This document shows positions 28,200 through 40,300 of a stretch of 64,000 nt of DNA, one piece after another. The stretch is from the NCBI RefSeq assembly GCF_001305595.1, contig NZ_CP012403.1:704501-768500 (forward strand), given 5' to 3'. This DNA is from Azospirillum thiophilum (lineage in GTDB: Bacteria; Pseudomonadota; Alphaproteobacteria; Azospirillales; Azospirillaceae). The notes under the pieces were generated by a model, which had not been told where the DNA came from, did no database searches, and saw only the letters and a program-made list of their open reading frames with translations. The stretch's first letter is position 1. Every line of letters begins with the position of its first letter. Both the position numbers and the translations under genes were made by a program.

Positions 28200-29855
28200 T
28201 CACAGCGCCGGCTGGCGATCCTCCACGACCTTGCCGGCGGTCAGCCGGAGCAGATGGTCGGCCACGTCGAAATAGCGGTCGTCGTGGGAGATGACGATGA
28301 TGGTCTTGCCCATCGCCTTCAGGCTCGGCAACAGTTCGGTGTAGAAGATCCGCCGGAAGGTCGGGTCCTGGTCGGCGGCCCATTCGTCGAACACCAGCAC
28401 CGGCCGCTTCTCCGTCCAGGCCTGGAGCAGGGCCAGCCGCTTGCGCTGACCGGTGGACAGGTCGGTGGTGCTGAACACCCCGTCCACCACGCTGACCTTG
28501 TGGGCGATCTCCAGCCGTTCCAGATAGGCCTGGGCGTCCTCCGGCACGCTGTCGTTCGCCTGGATCAGGTCGTCGAACAGGAAATAATCGGCGAAGATGG
28601 TGGTGAACAGCTGGCGGTAGTCGTCGCGCGTCTCCGGCGTCACCGGCCGTCCGTCCAGCAGGATCTGCCCTTCGTGAGGGGGGTAGAGGCCGAGCAGCAT
28701 CTTGATCAGCGTGGTCTTGCCGCAGCCGTTCTCGCCGACGATGAACAGGATTTCGCCGCGTCCGACCCTCAGCGAGACGGGGCCGAGCACGAAGGGCTCC
28801 GCATCCGGACCGGCCGGCGGATAGACGTAGCGGGCGTTCCGCAGCTCCAGCCGGTCGATCGTCGCGGGCGGGCGGGCGTCGTCCTTCATCAGCAGATGCG
28901 GTTCCGGCGAGGCGAATTCCGCCGACAGCTCTGCGATCCGGCGGAAGGCGACCTGGGCACGGCTGACGATGGGCAGGGTGCCGATCAGATGCTCCAGCGG
29001 TCCCTTCATGTAGAGCAGCACCAGGATGAAGCCGCTCAGAGTCCCGCGGTCGGTGCTGGGCCACAGCACCTCGATGCCGAGCGCCACCCCGATGACGATG
29101 AAGAACAGCGTCGACCCGAAGCCCTTGGCGATGACGAAGAGGTTGATCGAGCGGATCTGGATGTCGCAGATGCGGTCGATGGTCCCTCGCAGTGCTTCGC
29201 CCTGCAGCCGCAGCCGCCGCGGCCGGTTGATGCGCAGCTCCTTCGCCCCTTCCGCCAGGGAGCGGTAGTGCTTCTGCAACTCGTCCTCGTGGGTGCGCGC
29301 CTCGTTGAAGCCCTCGATGCCGCGGACGCGCGCCACATACTGCACGGCGCTGCCGATCAGGATGGCGGCGGCGGTCGCCAGGAACATCGGCCAGGACAGC
29401 ATCGCCAGATAGCCCAGGCTGCCCAGCGTGACGCTGAGCGACACCGCCAGCGGCGCGAAGGCGAAGGCGAAGTCGCTGATGGTATCGACATCGTGGGTCA
29501 GCACGGGGATCAGCCGGTGGCTGCGGTAACGCTCCAGCTGGTCGATCGGCGCGGTCAGGATGCGGTCGCCCAGATCCTTGCGCAGCCGGGCGATGACCTT
29601 CTGCCCGATCCGGTTGGTGCCGATGTCGGACAGCACCGACCCGGCGAGCGCCAGGGCGCACAGGCCGGCGAAGGCGAGCAGAACCCCGGCGCCAGGGCTT
29701 TCCTCGGCATGCAGGATGCGGTTGATGGTGGCCAGCAGGCCGGTCACGCTGAGCCCGCCCAGCACTCCCAGCAGGGTGGCGGCGGTCAGCAGCGGCCAGA
29801 AGGGGCGGAGCAGCTGGAGCAGAGCGGCGGGGCTGGTGCGGGGTGGCGTCGGCAT
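28200..29855 (-). CDS. Cyclic-peptide/siderophore exporter ABC transporter (SyrD/PvdE type)
   Basis: A 551-residue half-transporter: about six membrane helices in the first 310 residues, then the ATPase. Lys380 lies in Walker A GENGCGKTT; the signature is LSTGQRKR and Walker B reads VLVFDEWAADQDP. The last two are characteristic of the SyrD/PvdE cyclic-peptide transporter family, which exports NRPS lipopeptides or pyoverdine precursor to the periplasm. The start at 29855 is chosen over an upstream in-frame ATG at 30086 because an AGGAA site precedes it and the protein then begins at the usual family position; the upstream 77 residues look like GC-rich non-coding translation. It most likely exports the acylated nonapeptide to the periplasm. 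Confidence 0.92.
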   Translation of the reverse strand: MPTPPRTSPAALLQLLRPFWPLLTAATLLGVLGGLSVTGLLATINRILHAEESPGAGVLLAFAGLCALALAGSVLSDIGTNRIGQKVIARLRKDLGDRILTAPIDQLERYRSHRLIPVLTHDVDTISDFAFAFAPLAVSLSVTLGSLGYLAMLSWPMFLATAAAILIGSAVQYVARVRGIEGFNEARTHEDELQKHYRSLAEGAKELRINRPRRLRLQGEALRGTIDRICDIQIRSINLFVIAKGFGSTLFFIVIGVALGIEVLWPSTDRGTLSGFILVLLYMKGPLEHLIGTLPIVSRAQVAFRRIAELSAEFASPEPHLLMKDDARPPATIDRLELRNARYVYPPAGPDAEPFVLGPVSLRVGRGEILFIVGENGCGKTTLIKMLLGLYPPHEGQILLDGRPVTPETRDDYRQLFTTIFADYFLFDDLIQANDSVPEDAQAYLERLEIAHKVSVVDGVFSTTDLSTGQRKRLALLQAWTEKRPVLVFDEWAADQDPTFRRIFYTELLPSLKAMGKTIIVISHDDRYFDVADHLLRLTAGKVVEDRQPAL

Positions 29856-30161
29856 CGGGGTTCCTGCGGGACGGGAGCGAAGGCGGCCGGCACGAAAACC
29901 CCGCCGTGGAGGCGGATGCGCGCAGCCGTCCTGACTAGGACGAACGAGCGGGCCGAAACTGAAACCGTTCTCTTCCGGAACCGGCACCCCGATCCGTGCC
30001 TGCTCCCCCACCTGTTGCGGAAGGTCGCAGCCTTCGCCGCAGACGCGGGGTTTCCCTGACCGGACAGCTCGCGTAGAGTTCGGCATGTCCGGCTCGCCTT
30101 GCGATCCCGCTCCCGCTTGCCCTATAGCTGCCGAACGCCTTCCGGAGTCGAGCGCGCCCGT
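29856..30161. other. 306-bp divergent intergenic region between exporter and FecR-like gene
   Basis: This stretch carries the leaders of two divergent genes. A ribosome-binding AGGAA sits 7 to 11 bases upstream of the exporter start on the minus strand. I searched both strands for the TAAAT-N16-CGT iron-starvation box and for a Fur-like palindrome and saw neither. No convincing coding frame is present; short open frames here have no recognisable content. Confidence 0.5.
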
Positions 30162-31174
30162 ATGCCTCCGTCACATCCCTCCGACGACGACCGCGTGACC
30201 GAAGAGGCTGCGGACTGGTGCCTGCGCCTGCAATCGTCCGATGTCGGCGACGCCGACCGCGCGGCTTTCGAATGCTGGTGCCTGGCGGATCCGCGCCATC
30301 TGGCGGAATTCGACGCGATGCGGGAGATCTGGGGACTGTCCGCCGGCCTGCGCCCGCGGGTGACCATGGTTCCCGTGACGGCGGCGGTGCCGCCTGGGGC
30401 GGACGGCGGGCGGGCGGCACCGGCTGCCGTTGTCCGGGTCTCGTCCCGGCGGCGGCGCTGGGCGATGGCGGCCTGCGTGACGGCGGCCCTGGCCGCCTGC
30501 TGGCCGGTGGGTTGGTCGTTCGGCGTACTGCCCGGGAGCGTCGATGTCTTCCTCGGTGGCGGCCGGCACCGCCTGGTCGAGCTGCCCGACGGTTCGACGG
30601 TCGATCTGAACGTCCACACCACCCTGTTCTTTGCCCAGTTCCGCGACAGGCGCAGCGCCCTGATGGACCATGGGGAGGCCTATTTCGCGGTCGCGCACGA
30701 TGCGGCGCTTCCCTTCACCGTCTTCACCGCCGGCCATCAGGTCCGGGTGACGGGGACGAAGTTCAATGTCTGGGCCAATGACGGCGATCTTGCCGTGACG
30801 CTGACCGAAGGCTCGGTCACGGTTGCGTCGTCCGCGGCGGCGGGGGGGAGCCCTTGCGGCTGACGCCTGGCATGCAGGGCCGTTTCGCCCGGGACAGCCG
30901 GTTCGGCAGCGTCGCGCGCGTCGATCCGCAGCATGTCCTGTCCTGGCGCGAGGGCAAGCTGGTGTTCGACAACATCACGCTGGCCGAAGCGGTCCCGTTG
31001 CTGAACCCCTATCTGTCGCAGCCGCTGCGGCTGGCGGACCGCAGGGTCGGGGCGATGCGGATCGGCGGGGTGTACGACGTCACCGACCTCGATCGCGTGG
31101 CGGCGTCGCTTCCGCGGGTGCTGCCGGTGACGCTGGCCCCCAAGGACGGCGGACTCCTCGTTTCGGCCCGCTGA
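30162..31174 (+). pseudogene. FecR-like anti-sigma/sigma-regulator, split by a -1 frameshift in a G7 tract
   Basis: The first frame (30162..30863) encodes an N-terminal DUF4880 segment (EEAADWCLRLQSSDVGDADR), a membrane helix (about residues 86-110) and the FecR domain (LPDGSTVDLN, then DHGEAYFAVAHD, VTGTKFNVW). It stops soon after the homopolymer at 30842..30848. The C-terminal FecR part (SWREGKLVFDNITLAEAV, ending PVTLAPKDGGLLVSAR) continues in another frame to 31174. One extra G would restore a single protein of about 337 residues, the normal FecR length. FecR proteins sit in the inner membrane and relay the signal from a TonB receptor to an ECF sigma; the partners here are at 50207..52711 and 52864..53397. 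The break may be a real mutation, a slippage switch or a sequencing error. Confidence 0.8.
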
Positions 31175-31230
31175 ATCCGGCCTCCGCCGGACATCGCCCT
31201 TTCACCGCCGGCCATTTCACGTCGGCGGGG

Positions 31231-31254
31231 TAAATCCGGCCATCTCTTCTTCGT
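31231..31254 (+). promoter_or_regulatory. PvdS-type iron-starvation promoter (TAAAT-N16-CGT)
   Basis: In the 203-base gap before NRPS 4 the sequence has GTAAAT, a spacer of exactly 16 bases, then CGT. This is a full match to the (G/C)TAAAT-N16-CGT box recognised by the pyoverdine sigma factor PvdS in Pseudomonas. It ends 123 bases before the NRPS start codon. A PvdS/FecI-like sigma gene lies at 52864..53397 in the same locus, so the box is most simply read as its target. Recognition by this particular sigma factor is inferred. Confidence 0.7.
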
Positions 31255-31377
31255 CACTACTGGAGACCGCGGCGCACCTGATGGTGCGACCGCGCACAGT
31301 CTGGCCGCCCCGGTCGACCGTACCGGAACCCCGGCGGCCGGATCAGCGTCAAGCCAGCCGGCGATGGGAAATTCCAG

Positions 31378-34300
31378 ATGGTTGCTCAAGACTCCGTGGA
31401 CCTGGTCCGCCGCTTCATCGGTCTGCCGGTGGAAAAGCGCAAGCTGTTCTGGCGCGCCATGCGCGACGAGGCGGTGGATCTTTCGCTGCTGCCGATTCCG
31501 GCAGACCTCGCCCCGGCCACGGAGGCACCGCTGTCCCATGCGCAACGGCGGATGTGGGCGTTGTGGAAGCTCGATCCGGCCAGCGGCGCCAACAACATCT
31601 TCAGTGCGACGCGCCTTGCCGGAGACCTCGATCGCGCAGCCCTGTCCCGCGCCTTCGGACTTCTGCTGCGCCGCCACGCCGCCCTGCGGACGGTGTTCCG
31701 CCAGGGCGACGGCGAACCGGTGCAGACCATTCTCGACGAGGCGGATTTCCGGCTGGCCGTCGACGACCTCGGCCATCTTCCGGCGGACGAGCGAGAGCAG
31801 GCGGCCCGCCGCCTGATGGAGGAGGAGGCGCAGGCGCCCTTCGATCTGGAGACCGGCCCGCTCCTGCGCGCGCGCCTCCTCCGGCTGGCGGAGCAGGATC
31901 ACCGGCTTCTGGTGACGATGCACCACATCGCGTCGGACGGCTGGTCGATGGCGGTGCTGATCCGGGAGTTCGCGGAGCTCTACCGCGCCATCCGGCAGGG
32001 CGGGCGGGTCGACCTGCCCCCGCCGCCGATCCGCTACGCCGATTACGCCCTGTGGCAGAAGAACTTGCTGGGGGCTGGCGAGGCGGAGCGGCAGCTTGCC
32101 TTCTGGCTCGACCGGCTGGGGGGAGACCGGGCGCCGCTGGAACTGCCTTCCGACCGGCCCCGGCCGGCGAGGCAGAGCCACCGCGGCGCCCTCCTGCGCT
32201 TCACGCTCGACGCGGAGCTGGCCGGAAGGCTGCGCGCCTTCGCCCGCGAGCGGGATGTCACGCTGTTCATGCTGCTGCTGTCGGCATTCTCGCTGCTTCT
32301 CCATCGCCACAGCGGGCAGGGCGACATCGCCATCGGCGTGCCGGTGGCCAACCGCGACCGTGCGGAGTGCGAGGCGGTGGTCGGCTTCTTCGTCAACACC
32401 CAGGTCCTGCGCCTGCGGATCGATGGGCGCGACCGCGTCGCCGACCTGCTCGCTCAGATCAGGCAAACGGCGCTGGAGGCGCAGGCGAACCAGGATCTCC
32501 CCTTCGAACAGTTGCTGGAGGCGCTGAGGCTGGAGCGCAGCCTCAGCTACAATCCGCTGTTCCAGGTGATGTTCAACCACCAGCGCCGCGATGGCCGGGC
32601 CTTCTCGGCGATGGATGGGCTGCGGGTGGAGCCGATGGCGCTCGACAGCGCCGTGGCCAGCTACGACCTGACCCTCGACACCGTGGAGGAGGAGGGCGGC
32701 GGGATCGAGGCCTCCTTCACCTACGCGACCGATCTCTACGACCATGACCGGATCGACCGGTTGCGCCGCCATTTCGAGACGCTTCTGTCCGGCCTTGCCG
32801 GCGATGCCGGCCGTCGGTTGGGAGAGGTGCCGCTGCTGACGGCGGACGAGCGGGCTCGGTTCGCGTCGTGGAACGCGCCGGTTGCCGCCGAAGCGTTCGA
32901 GCCGGTCCACCAGCGCATCGCCGCCGTCGCCGCCGCCTTTGCCGGCCGGCCGGCGGTGATCGACGGCGGTCCCGATGGGTCTGCCCTCGGCTTCGCCGCG
33001 CTCGACCGCCGGGCCAATGCCCTGGCATGCCGGCTGGCCGCGGCCGGCGTCGGGCCGGAGGTGCGCGTCGGCGTCGCCCTGCCGCGCGGCCCCGGCATGA
33101 TCGTCGCCCTGCTGGCGGTGCTCAAGGCCGGCGGTGCCTATGTTCCGCTCGACGCCGCCTATCCGCGCGAGCGCCTCGCCTACCTGATCGGGGATGCCGG
33201 CATCGCCCTGCTGCTGACCGACAGCAGCCTCGCCGACCGGCTGCCGGTGCCGGACGGGCTGCCCAGCCTGCTGCTCGACCGCCTGCCGGCGGAGGAGGCC
33301 GACGCCCCGCCGCCGGTGGCGGTGCTTCCCGGCAGCCTCGCCTATGTCATCTACACCTCCGGCTCCACCGGGCTGCCCAAGGGGGTTGCGGTGGCGCATG
33401 GCCCGCTCGCCATGCATTGCCGGGCCATCGGCGCGCTCTATGCCATGAGCCCGCAGGACTGCGAGCTGCATTTCATGTCCTTCGCCTTCGACGGCGCGCA
33501 TGAACGCTGGCTGACCGCGCTGACCCATGGCAGCCGCCTGCTGGTCCGCGACGACAGCCTGTGGACGCCGGAGCAGACCTACACGGCGATGCACCGGCAT
33601 GGCGTGACGGTGGCGGCCTTCCCGCCGGTGTACCTGCAGCAGCTGGCCGAGCATGCAAGGCGGGAGCAGGCGGACCACGGGACCGCGCCGCCGCCGGTGC
33701 GGGTCTACTGCTTCGGCGGCGACGCGGTGGGGGAGGCGGCCTTCGAGCTTGCCAAGGAGGCCCTGCAGCCGCAGCACATCATCAACGGCTACGGCCCGAC
33801 CGAGACGGTGGTGACGCCGCTGATCTGGAAGGCGGGGCGGGAGGACCATTGCGGTGCGGCCTATGCGCCGATCGGCCTGCGGGTGGGCAACCGCAGCACC
33901 CATGTCCTGGACGGCGACCTGGCCCCGGTTCCGCTGGGGGTGGTGGGGGAGCTGTATCTCGGCGGGTCCGGGCTGGCGCGCGGCTACCTGAACCGCCCGG
34001 GCCTGACGGCGGAGCGCTTCGTGGCCGATCCGTTCGCCGGGGACGGCGGCCGGCTCTACCGCACCGGCGACCTCGTGCGCCAGCGGGTGGACGGGGTGAT
34101 CGAGTATGTCGGCCGCATCGACCATCAGGTGAAGATCCGCGGCTTCCGCATCGAACTGGGCGAGGTGGAGGCCCGGCTGCGGGCGCAGGAGGGCGTGCGC
34201 GAGGCGGCGGTGGTGGCACGGGACGGCAGCTCCGGCAAGCGGCTGGTCGGCTATGTCGTGCCGGCGGCTCGGACGGATGACGGCTTCGTCGAGCGGCTGC

Positions 34301-37300
34301 GCGCCGGGCTGAAGGCGGCGCTGCCGGACTACATGGTTCCGTCCCACATCCTGGTGCTGGAGCGGCTGCCGCTGACCCCCAACGGCAAGCTCGACCGCAA
34401 GGCCCTGCCGGAGCCGGAGGTGGTCTCGTCGGCGGCCCAGGTGGCTCCGCGCAGCGAGGCCGAGCGCGCCCTGGCGGCCTTGTGGTGCGAGCTGCTGCGG
34501 CTGGAGAGCGTCGGCGTCACCGACAATTTCTTCGAGCTGGGCGGCGACTCCATCCTCTCCATCCAGCTGGTCAGCCGCGCCCGTCGCCACGGCCTGTCCT
34601 TCACCCCGCGCGACGTCTTCGAGCACCAGACCCTGGAGGCGCTCGCCCGTGCCGCCCGCAGCGACACCACAGCGGCTCCGACAGCCGAGCAGGGCCTCGT
34701 CACCGGCGCGCTGGCGCTGACGCCGATCCAGCGCTGGTTCTTCGAGGAGCCGATCCCCAACCGCAGCCACTGGAACCAGTCCGTGCTGCTGCGCCCGCGC
34801 CGGCCCGTCGATCCGGCGCTGCTGGAGCGTGCGCTGGCGGCCCTGGTCGCCCATCACGACGCCCTGCGGCTGGTCTTCGCGACGGATGGACGCGCGGAGC
34901 ACCTGGCGCCCGCTGCGCTGCCGCCGCTGCTGTGGCATCGCTCCGCCGCCGATGCCACGGCACAGGAGCGGCTGTGCGAGGAGGCCCAGCGCAGCCTGGA
35001 GCTGGAGCATGGCCCGCTGCTGCGCGCCCTGCTGGTCGAGCGTGCGGATGACGGGGGCGGCCAGCGCCTGCTGCTGGCGATCCATCATCTGGTGGTGGAC
35101 GGCGTGTCCTGGCGCGTGCTGCTGGAGGATTTGCAGCTGGCCTGCACCCAGCTGGAGCGGGGCGGGCCGGTGGCGCTTGCGGCCAAGACGGCGTCCTTCC
35201 AATCCTGGGGCGAGGCCCTGCGCAGCCACGCCGCGAGCGAAGCGCTGCGGAATGAGTTGTCCTGGTGGCGCGACAGCCTGGGGGATGCGCCTGCGGGCCT
35301 GCCCGGTGTCACCGGACCGGTGCCGGCCGATGCGCTGACGGTTGCGAAGTCGGCGGTCGCGCGGACGCGGCTGGATGCGGGCTGGACGAAGCGGCTGCTG
35401 TCGTCGGCGCCTGCGGCCTACCGGACACGGGTGAACGACCTGCTGCTGACGGCGCTGGCGCGGGTTCTGTGCCGGTGGAGCGGCGCGGGCTCGGCGCTGG
35501 TGCAGCTGGAGGGGCATGGCCGCGAGGAGCTTGTGGCGGGGATGGACCTCAGCCGCAGCGTCGGCTGGTTCACCACCGCCTATCCGGTGCATCTGCGCCC
35601 GGGAGAGGAGCCCGGCGCGGCGATCAGGGCGGTGAAGGAGCAGCTTCGGGCGGTGCCGGCCAACGGCCTTGGCTACGGCGTGCTGCGCCATCTCGGCGAC
35701 GCGGAGAGCCAAGCGGTGCTGCGGGCGCTGCCCGAGGCGCGGGTGACCTTCAACTATCTCGGCCAGTTCGACGGCAGCTTCGATGCCCAGGCCCGCTTCG
35801 TCCCGGCCGACGAGCCGGCGGGCAGCAGCCAGGATGCCGATGCGCCCCTGGGCAACTGGCTGACGCTGAACGGTCAGGTCTATGACGGGGAGCTTGTGTT
35901 CGACTGGAGCTACAGCCGGTCCGTCCTGGCGTCGCCGGTGGTTGAGGGGCTGGCTGCGGCCTATGCGGAGGAACTGCGGGCGCTGGTTGCGCATTGCGAG
36001 GTGTCGGCGGGCGGGCTGACCCCGTCGGACGTTCCGCTTGCCGGGCTGACGCAGGGGCAGTTGGACGCCCTGACGTTGCCGGCGCGCGAGCTGGAAGACC
36101 TCTACCCGCTGACGCCGATGCAGCAGGGCATGCTGTTCCACGCGCTCTATGAGCCGGGGGGAGATGCCTACATCAACCAGATGCGGGTGGATGTGGAGGG
36201 GCTGGAGGTGGCGCGCTTCCATGCGGCCTGGCAGGGAGCGCTCGATGCGCATGACAGCCTGCGGGCCGGCTTCCTGTGGGACGGTCTGGACCAGCCGCTG
36301 CAGGCTGTCATGCGCAAGGTGGCGGTGCCGCTGCGGGTGGAGGACTGGCGCGACGATCCGGACGCGGCGGCCCGCGTGGATGCGCTCGCGGCGGCCGAGC
36401 GGCAGGCCGGTTTCGACCTTGCCGCGCCGCCGCTGCTGCGGCTGGCGGTGGTGCGCACGGGTGGCGAGCGGGGTGGGGAGCGCCATCATGTGATCCTGAC
36501 CAGCCACCATATCCTGCTGGACGGCTGGAGCAGCTCGCAGCTTCTGGGAGAGGTGCTGCAGCGCTATGCCGGCCATGCCCCGGCGGCGGATGGCGGGCGC
36601 TTCCGCGACCATGTGGCGTGGCTGCAGGGGCGCGACCGGGCGGCTTCGGAGGCCTTCTGGCGCGCCCGCATCGCCGATCTCGAACAGCCGACGAGGATCG
36701 TTTCGCTGCTGCCGTCCGGCTCGCAGGCGGATTCCCTGCAGGACCGGGAGGGGCAGGGTGAGCATCGCTGCGTCTTCACGGTGGAGGAAACCCGCCGCCT
36801 CACCGACCTCGCGCGGCACTGCGACGTCACGCTGAACACGGTGATGCAGGCGGCCTGGGCCGTCCTGCTGCGCCAGCATGGCGGCCAGGACACAGTCGCC
36901 TTCGGCACCACCGTTTCCGGCCGCCCGGCGGATCTGCCCGGGGTGGAGCATCGGCTCGGCCTGTTCATCAACACGCTTCCGGTGATACTGACACCCCATC
37001 CGGCAATGCAGGTGGCGGACTGGCTCCGCACGGTTCAGCGCCGCAATCTCGACTTGCGCGAGCATGAGCATACGCCGCTCGCCGACATTCAGCACTGGTC
37101 GGGTCAGACCGCGTCGGGCGATGCTGGCGGCGCCCTGTTCGACAGCCTGCTGGTGTTCGAAAGCTATCCGGTCGCCGAGGCCTTGCGCCAGGGAAGCCCG
37201 GATGGCCTGCGCTTCTCCCCGGTGATCGGCTATGAACGGACCAGCTATCCGCTGACCATCGCGATCATGCCCGCGATCATGCCCGGTGACCGGCTGGAAC

Positions 37301-40300
37301 TGCACCACCGCTACGACCTCGCCCATTTGACGGAGCCGGCGGTGGTGGGTGTGGCCGGCCATCTGCGCCGCCTGCTGCTGGCGATGGCCGACGCTCCGGA
37401 CCGGCCGCTCGGCGCCCTCTCCGGGCTGGATACGACCGACCGCGACCGCATTCCCGGCGCCTGGAACCGGCCGGAGCCGATGGATGCCACGCCCTTGCCG
37501 CGTCTGTTCGAAGCCCAGGCCGCCCGCACGCCCGATGCCACCGCGGTGATCGCCGGCACGCGGAGCCTGAGCTATGCCGATCTGAACCGGCAGGCCAACC
37601 GGCTCGCCCACCGGCTGCGCGCCCTCGGCGTCGCGCCCGGCGTGCCGGTCGCCATCATGCTCGAGCGGACGGAGGTTCTGCCGACCGGCCTTCTGGCGAT
37701 CCTCAAGGCTGGTGGCGCCTATGTCCCGCTCGACCCGGACTATCCCGCCGACCGTGTCGCCTACATGCTGGCCGACAGCCAGGCGGCGCTTGTCCTGACA
37801 CAGCGCAGTCTGCTGCCGCGGCTTCCCGTGTGCGAGGGCCTGCGCGTGGTGGCGCTCGACGACCCGGCGCTCGATTTGGAGCACGGCCCGGAGGATGATC
37901 CGCGGCCGGTCAACAGGGCGGAGGACGCTGCCTACGTCATCTACACCTCCGGCTCGACCGGCCGGCCGAAGGGCGTGGTGATCGAGCATCGCAACGCCTC
38001 CGCCCTTATCGACTGGGCATTGCGGCTCTACCGGCCGGAGCAGTTGCAGGGGGTGCTGGCCTCGACCTCCGTCTGTTTCGATCTTTCGGTTTGGGAGTTC
38101 TTTGTCACGCTGAGCGCCGGCGGCCATGTGGTGATGGCCGACAATGCCCTGGCCCTGCCCGACCTACCGGCCCGCGACCGCGTGCGCCTGATCAACACCG
38201 TGCCGTCGGCGATCGCCGGCCTCCTGCGCTCGGGCGGGATTCCCCCCGGTGTTCGCACCGTCAATCTGGCGGGCGAGCCGCTGGCCCAGTCGCTGGTGGA
38301 CGACCTCTATGCCGCCGGTATCGCCGACGTCTACGACCTCTATGGCCCGTCGGAGGACACGACCTACTCCACCGTGACCCGCCGCGAGGCGGGAGGGCGT
38401 GCCAACATCGGTCGCCCCATCGATGGAACCTGCGGCTATGTCCTGGACGGCGACCTGACCCCGGTTCCGCTGGGTGTGGTGGGGGAGCTGTATCTCGGCG
38501 GGTCCGGCCTGGCGCGCGGCTACCTGAACCGCCCGGGCCTGACGGCGGAGCGCTTCGTCGCCGATCCGTTCTCGGCGGAGGGAGGCCGGCTCTACCGCAC
38601 GGGCGACCTCGTGCGCCAGCGCGGGGACGGGGTGATCGAGTATGTCGGCCGGATCGACCATCAGGTGAAGATCCGCGGCTTCCGCATCGAGCTGGGCGAG
38701 GTGGAAGCGCGGCTACGGGCGCAGGAGGGCGTGCGCGAGGCGGTGGTGGTCGCGCGGGACGGCAATTCCGGCAAGCGGCTGGTCGGCTATGTCGTGCCGG
38801 TTGGCAAGGAGGCCGGCGGCGGTTTGGTCGAGCGGCTGCGTGCCGGGCTGAAGGCGGCGCTGCCGGACTACATGGTTCCGTCCCACATCCTGGTGCTGGA
38901 GCGGCTGCCGCTGACCCCCAACGGCAAGCTCGACCGCAAGGCCCTGCCGGAGCCTGAGGTGGTCTCGTCGGCGGCCCAGGTGGCTCCGCGCAGCGAGGCC
39001 GAGCGCGCCCTGGCGGCCTTGTGGTGCGAGCTGCTGCGGCTGGAGAGCGTCGGCGTCACCGACAATTTCTTCGAGCTGGGCGGCGATTCCATCCTCTCCA
39101 TCCAGCTGGTCAGCCGCGCCCGTCGCCACGGCCTGTCCTTCACCCCGCGCGACGTCTTCGAGCATCAGACCCTGGAGGCGCTCGCCCGTGCCGCCCGCAG
39201 CGACACCACAGCGGCTCCGACAGCCGAGCAGGGCCTCGTCACCGGCGCGCTGGCGCTGACGCCGATCCAGCGCTGGTTCTTCGAGGAGCCGATCCCCAAC
39301 CGCAGCCACTGGAACCAGTCCGTGCTGCTGCGCCTGCGCCGGCCCGTCGATCCGGGGCTGCTGGAGCGTGCGCTGGCGGCCCTGGTCGCCCATCACGACG
39401 CCCTGCGGCTGGTCTTCGCGACGGATGGACGCGCGGAGCATCTGGCGCCCGCTGCGCTGCCGCCGCTGCTGTGGCATCGCTCCGCCGCCGATGCCGCGGC
39501 ACAGGAGCGGCTGTGCGAGGAGGCCCAGCGCAGCCTGGAGCTGGAGCATGGCCCGCTGCTGCGCGCCCTGCTGGTCGAGCGTGCGGATGACGGGGGCGGC
39601 CAGCGCCTGCTGCTGGCGATCCATCATCTGGTGGTGGACGGCGTGTCCTGGCGCGTGCTGCTGGAGGATTTGCAACTGGCCTGCACCCAGCTGGAGCGGG
39701 GCGGGCCGGTGGCGCTTGCGGCCAAGACGGCGTCCTTCCAATCCTGGGGCGAGGCCCTGCGCAGCCACGCGGCGAGCGAGGCGCTGAAGGCGGAGCTCGG
39801 CTGGTGGTGCGACAGCCTGGGGGATGCGCCCGCGGGCCTGCCCGGTGTCACCGGACCGGTGCCGGCCGATGCGTTGACGGTTGCGAAGTCGGCGGTTGCG
39901 CGGACGCGGCTGGATGCGGGCTGGACGAAGCGGCTGCTGTCGTCGGCGCCTGCGGCCTACCGGACACGGGTGAACGACCTGCTGCTGACGGCGCTGGCGC
40001 GGGTTCTGTGCCGGTGGAGCGGCGCGGGCTCGGCGCTGGTGCAGCTGGAGGGGCATGGCCGCGAGGAGCTTGTGGCGGGGATGGACCTCAGCCGCAGCGT
40101 CGGCTGGTTCACCACCGCCTATCCGGTGCATCTGCGCCCGGGAGAGGAGCCCGGCGCGGCGATCAGGGCGGTGAAGGAGCAGCTTCGGGCGGTGCCGGCC
40201 AACGGCCTTGGCTACGGCGTGCTGCGCCATCTCGGCGACGCGGAGAGCCAAGCGGTGCTGCGGGCGCTGCCCGAGGCGCGGGTGACCTTCAACTATCTCG

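Noticed and set aside
29856..30086. 77-residue N-terminal extension of the exporter from ATG 30086
   Set aside because: The ribosome site and family-typical N-terminus favour the start at 29855; the extension has no hydrophobic or conserved part.
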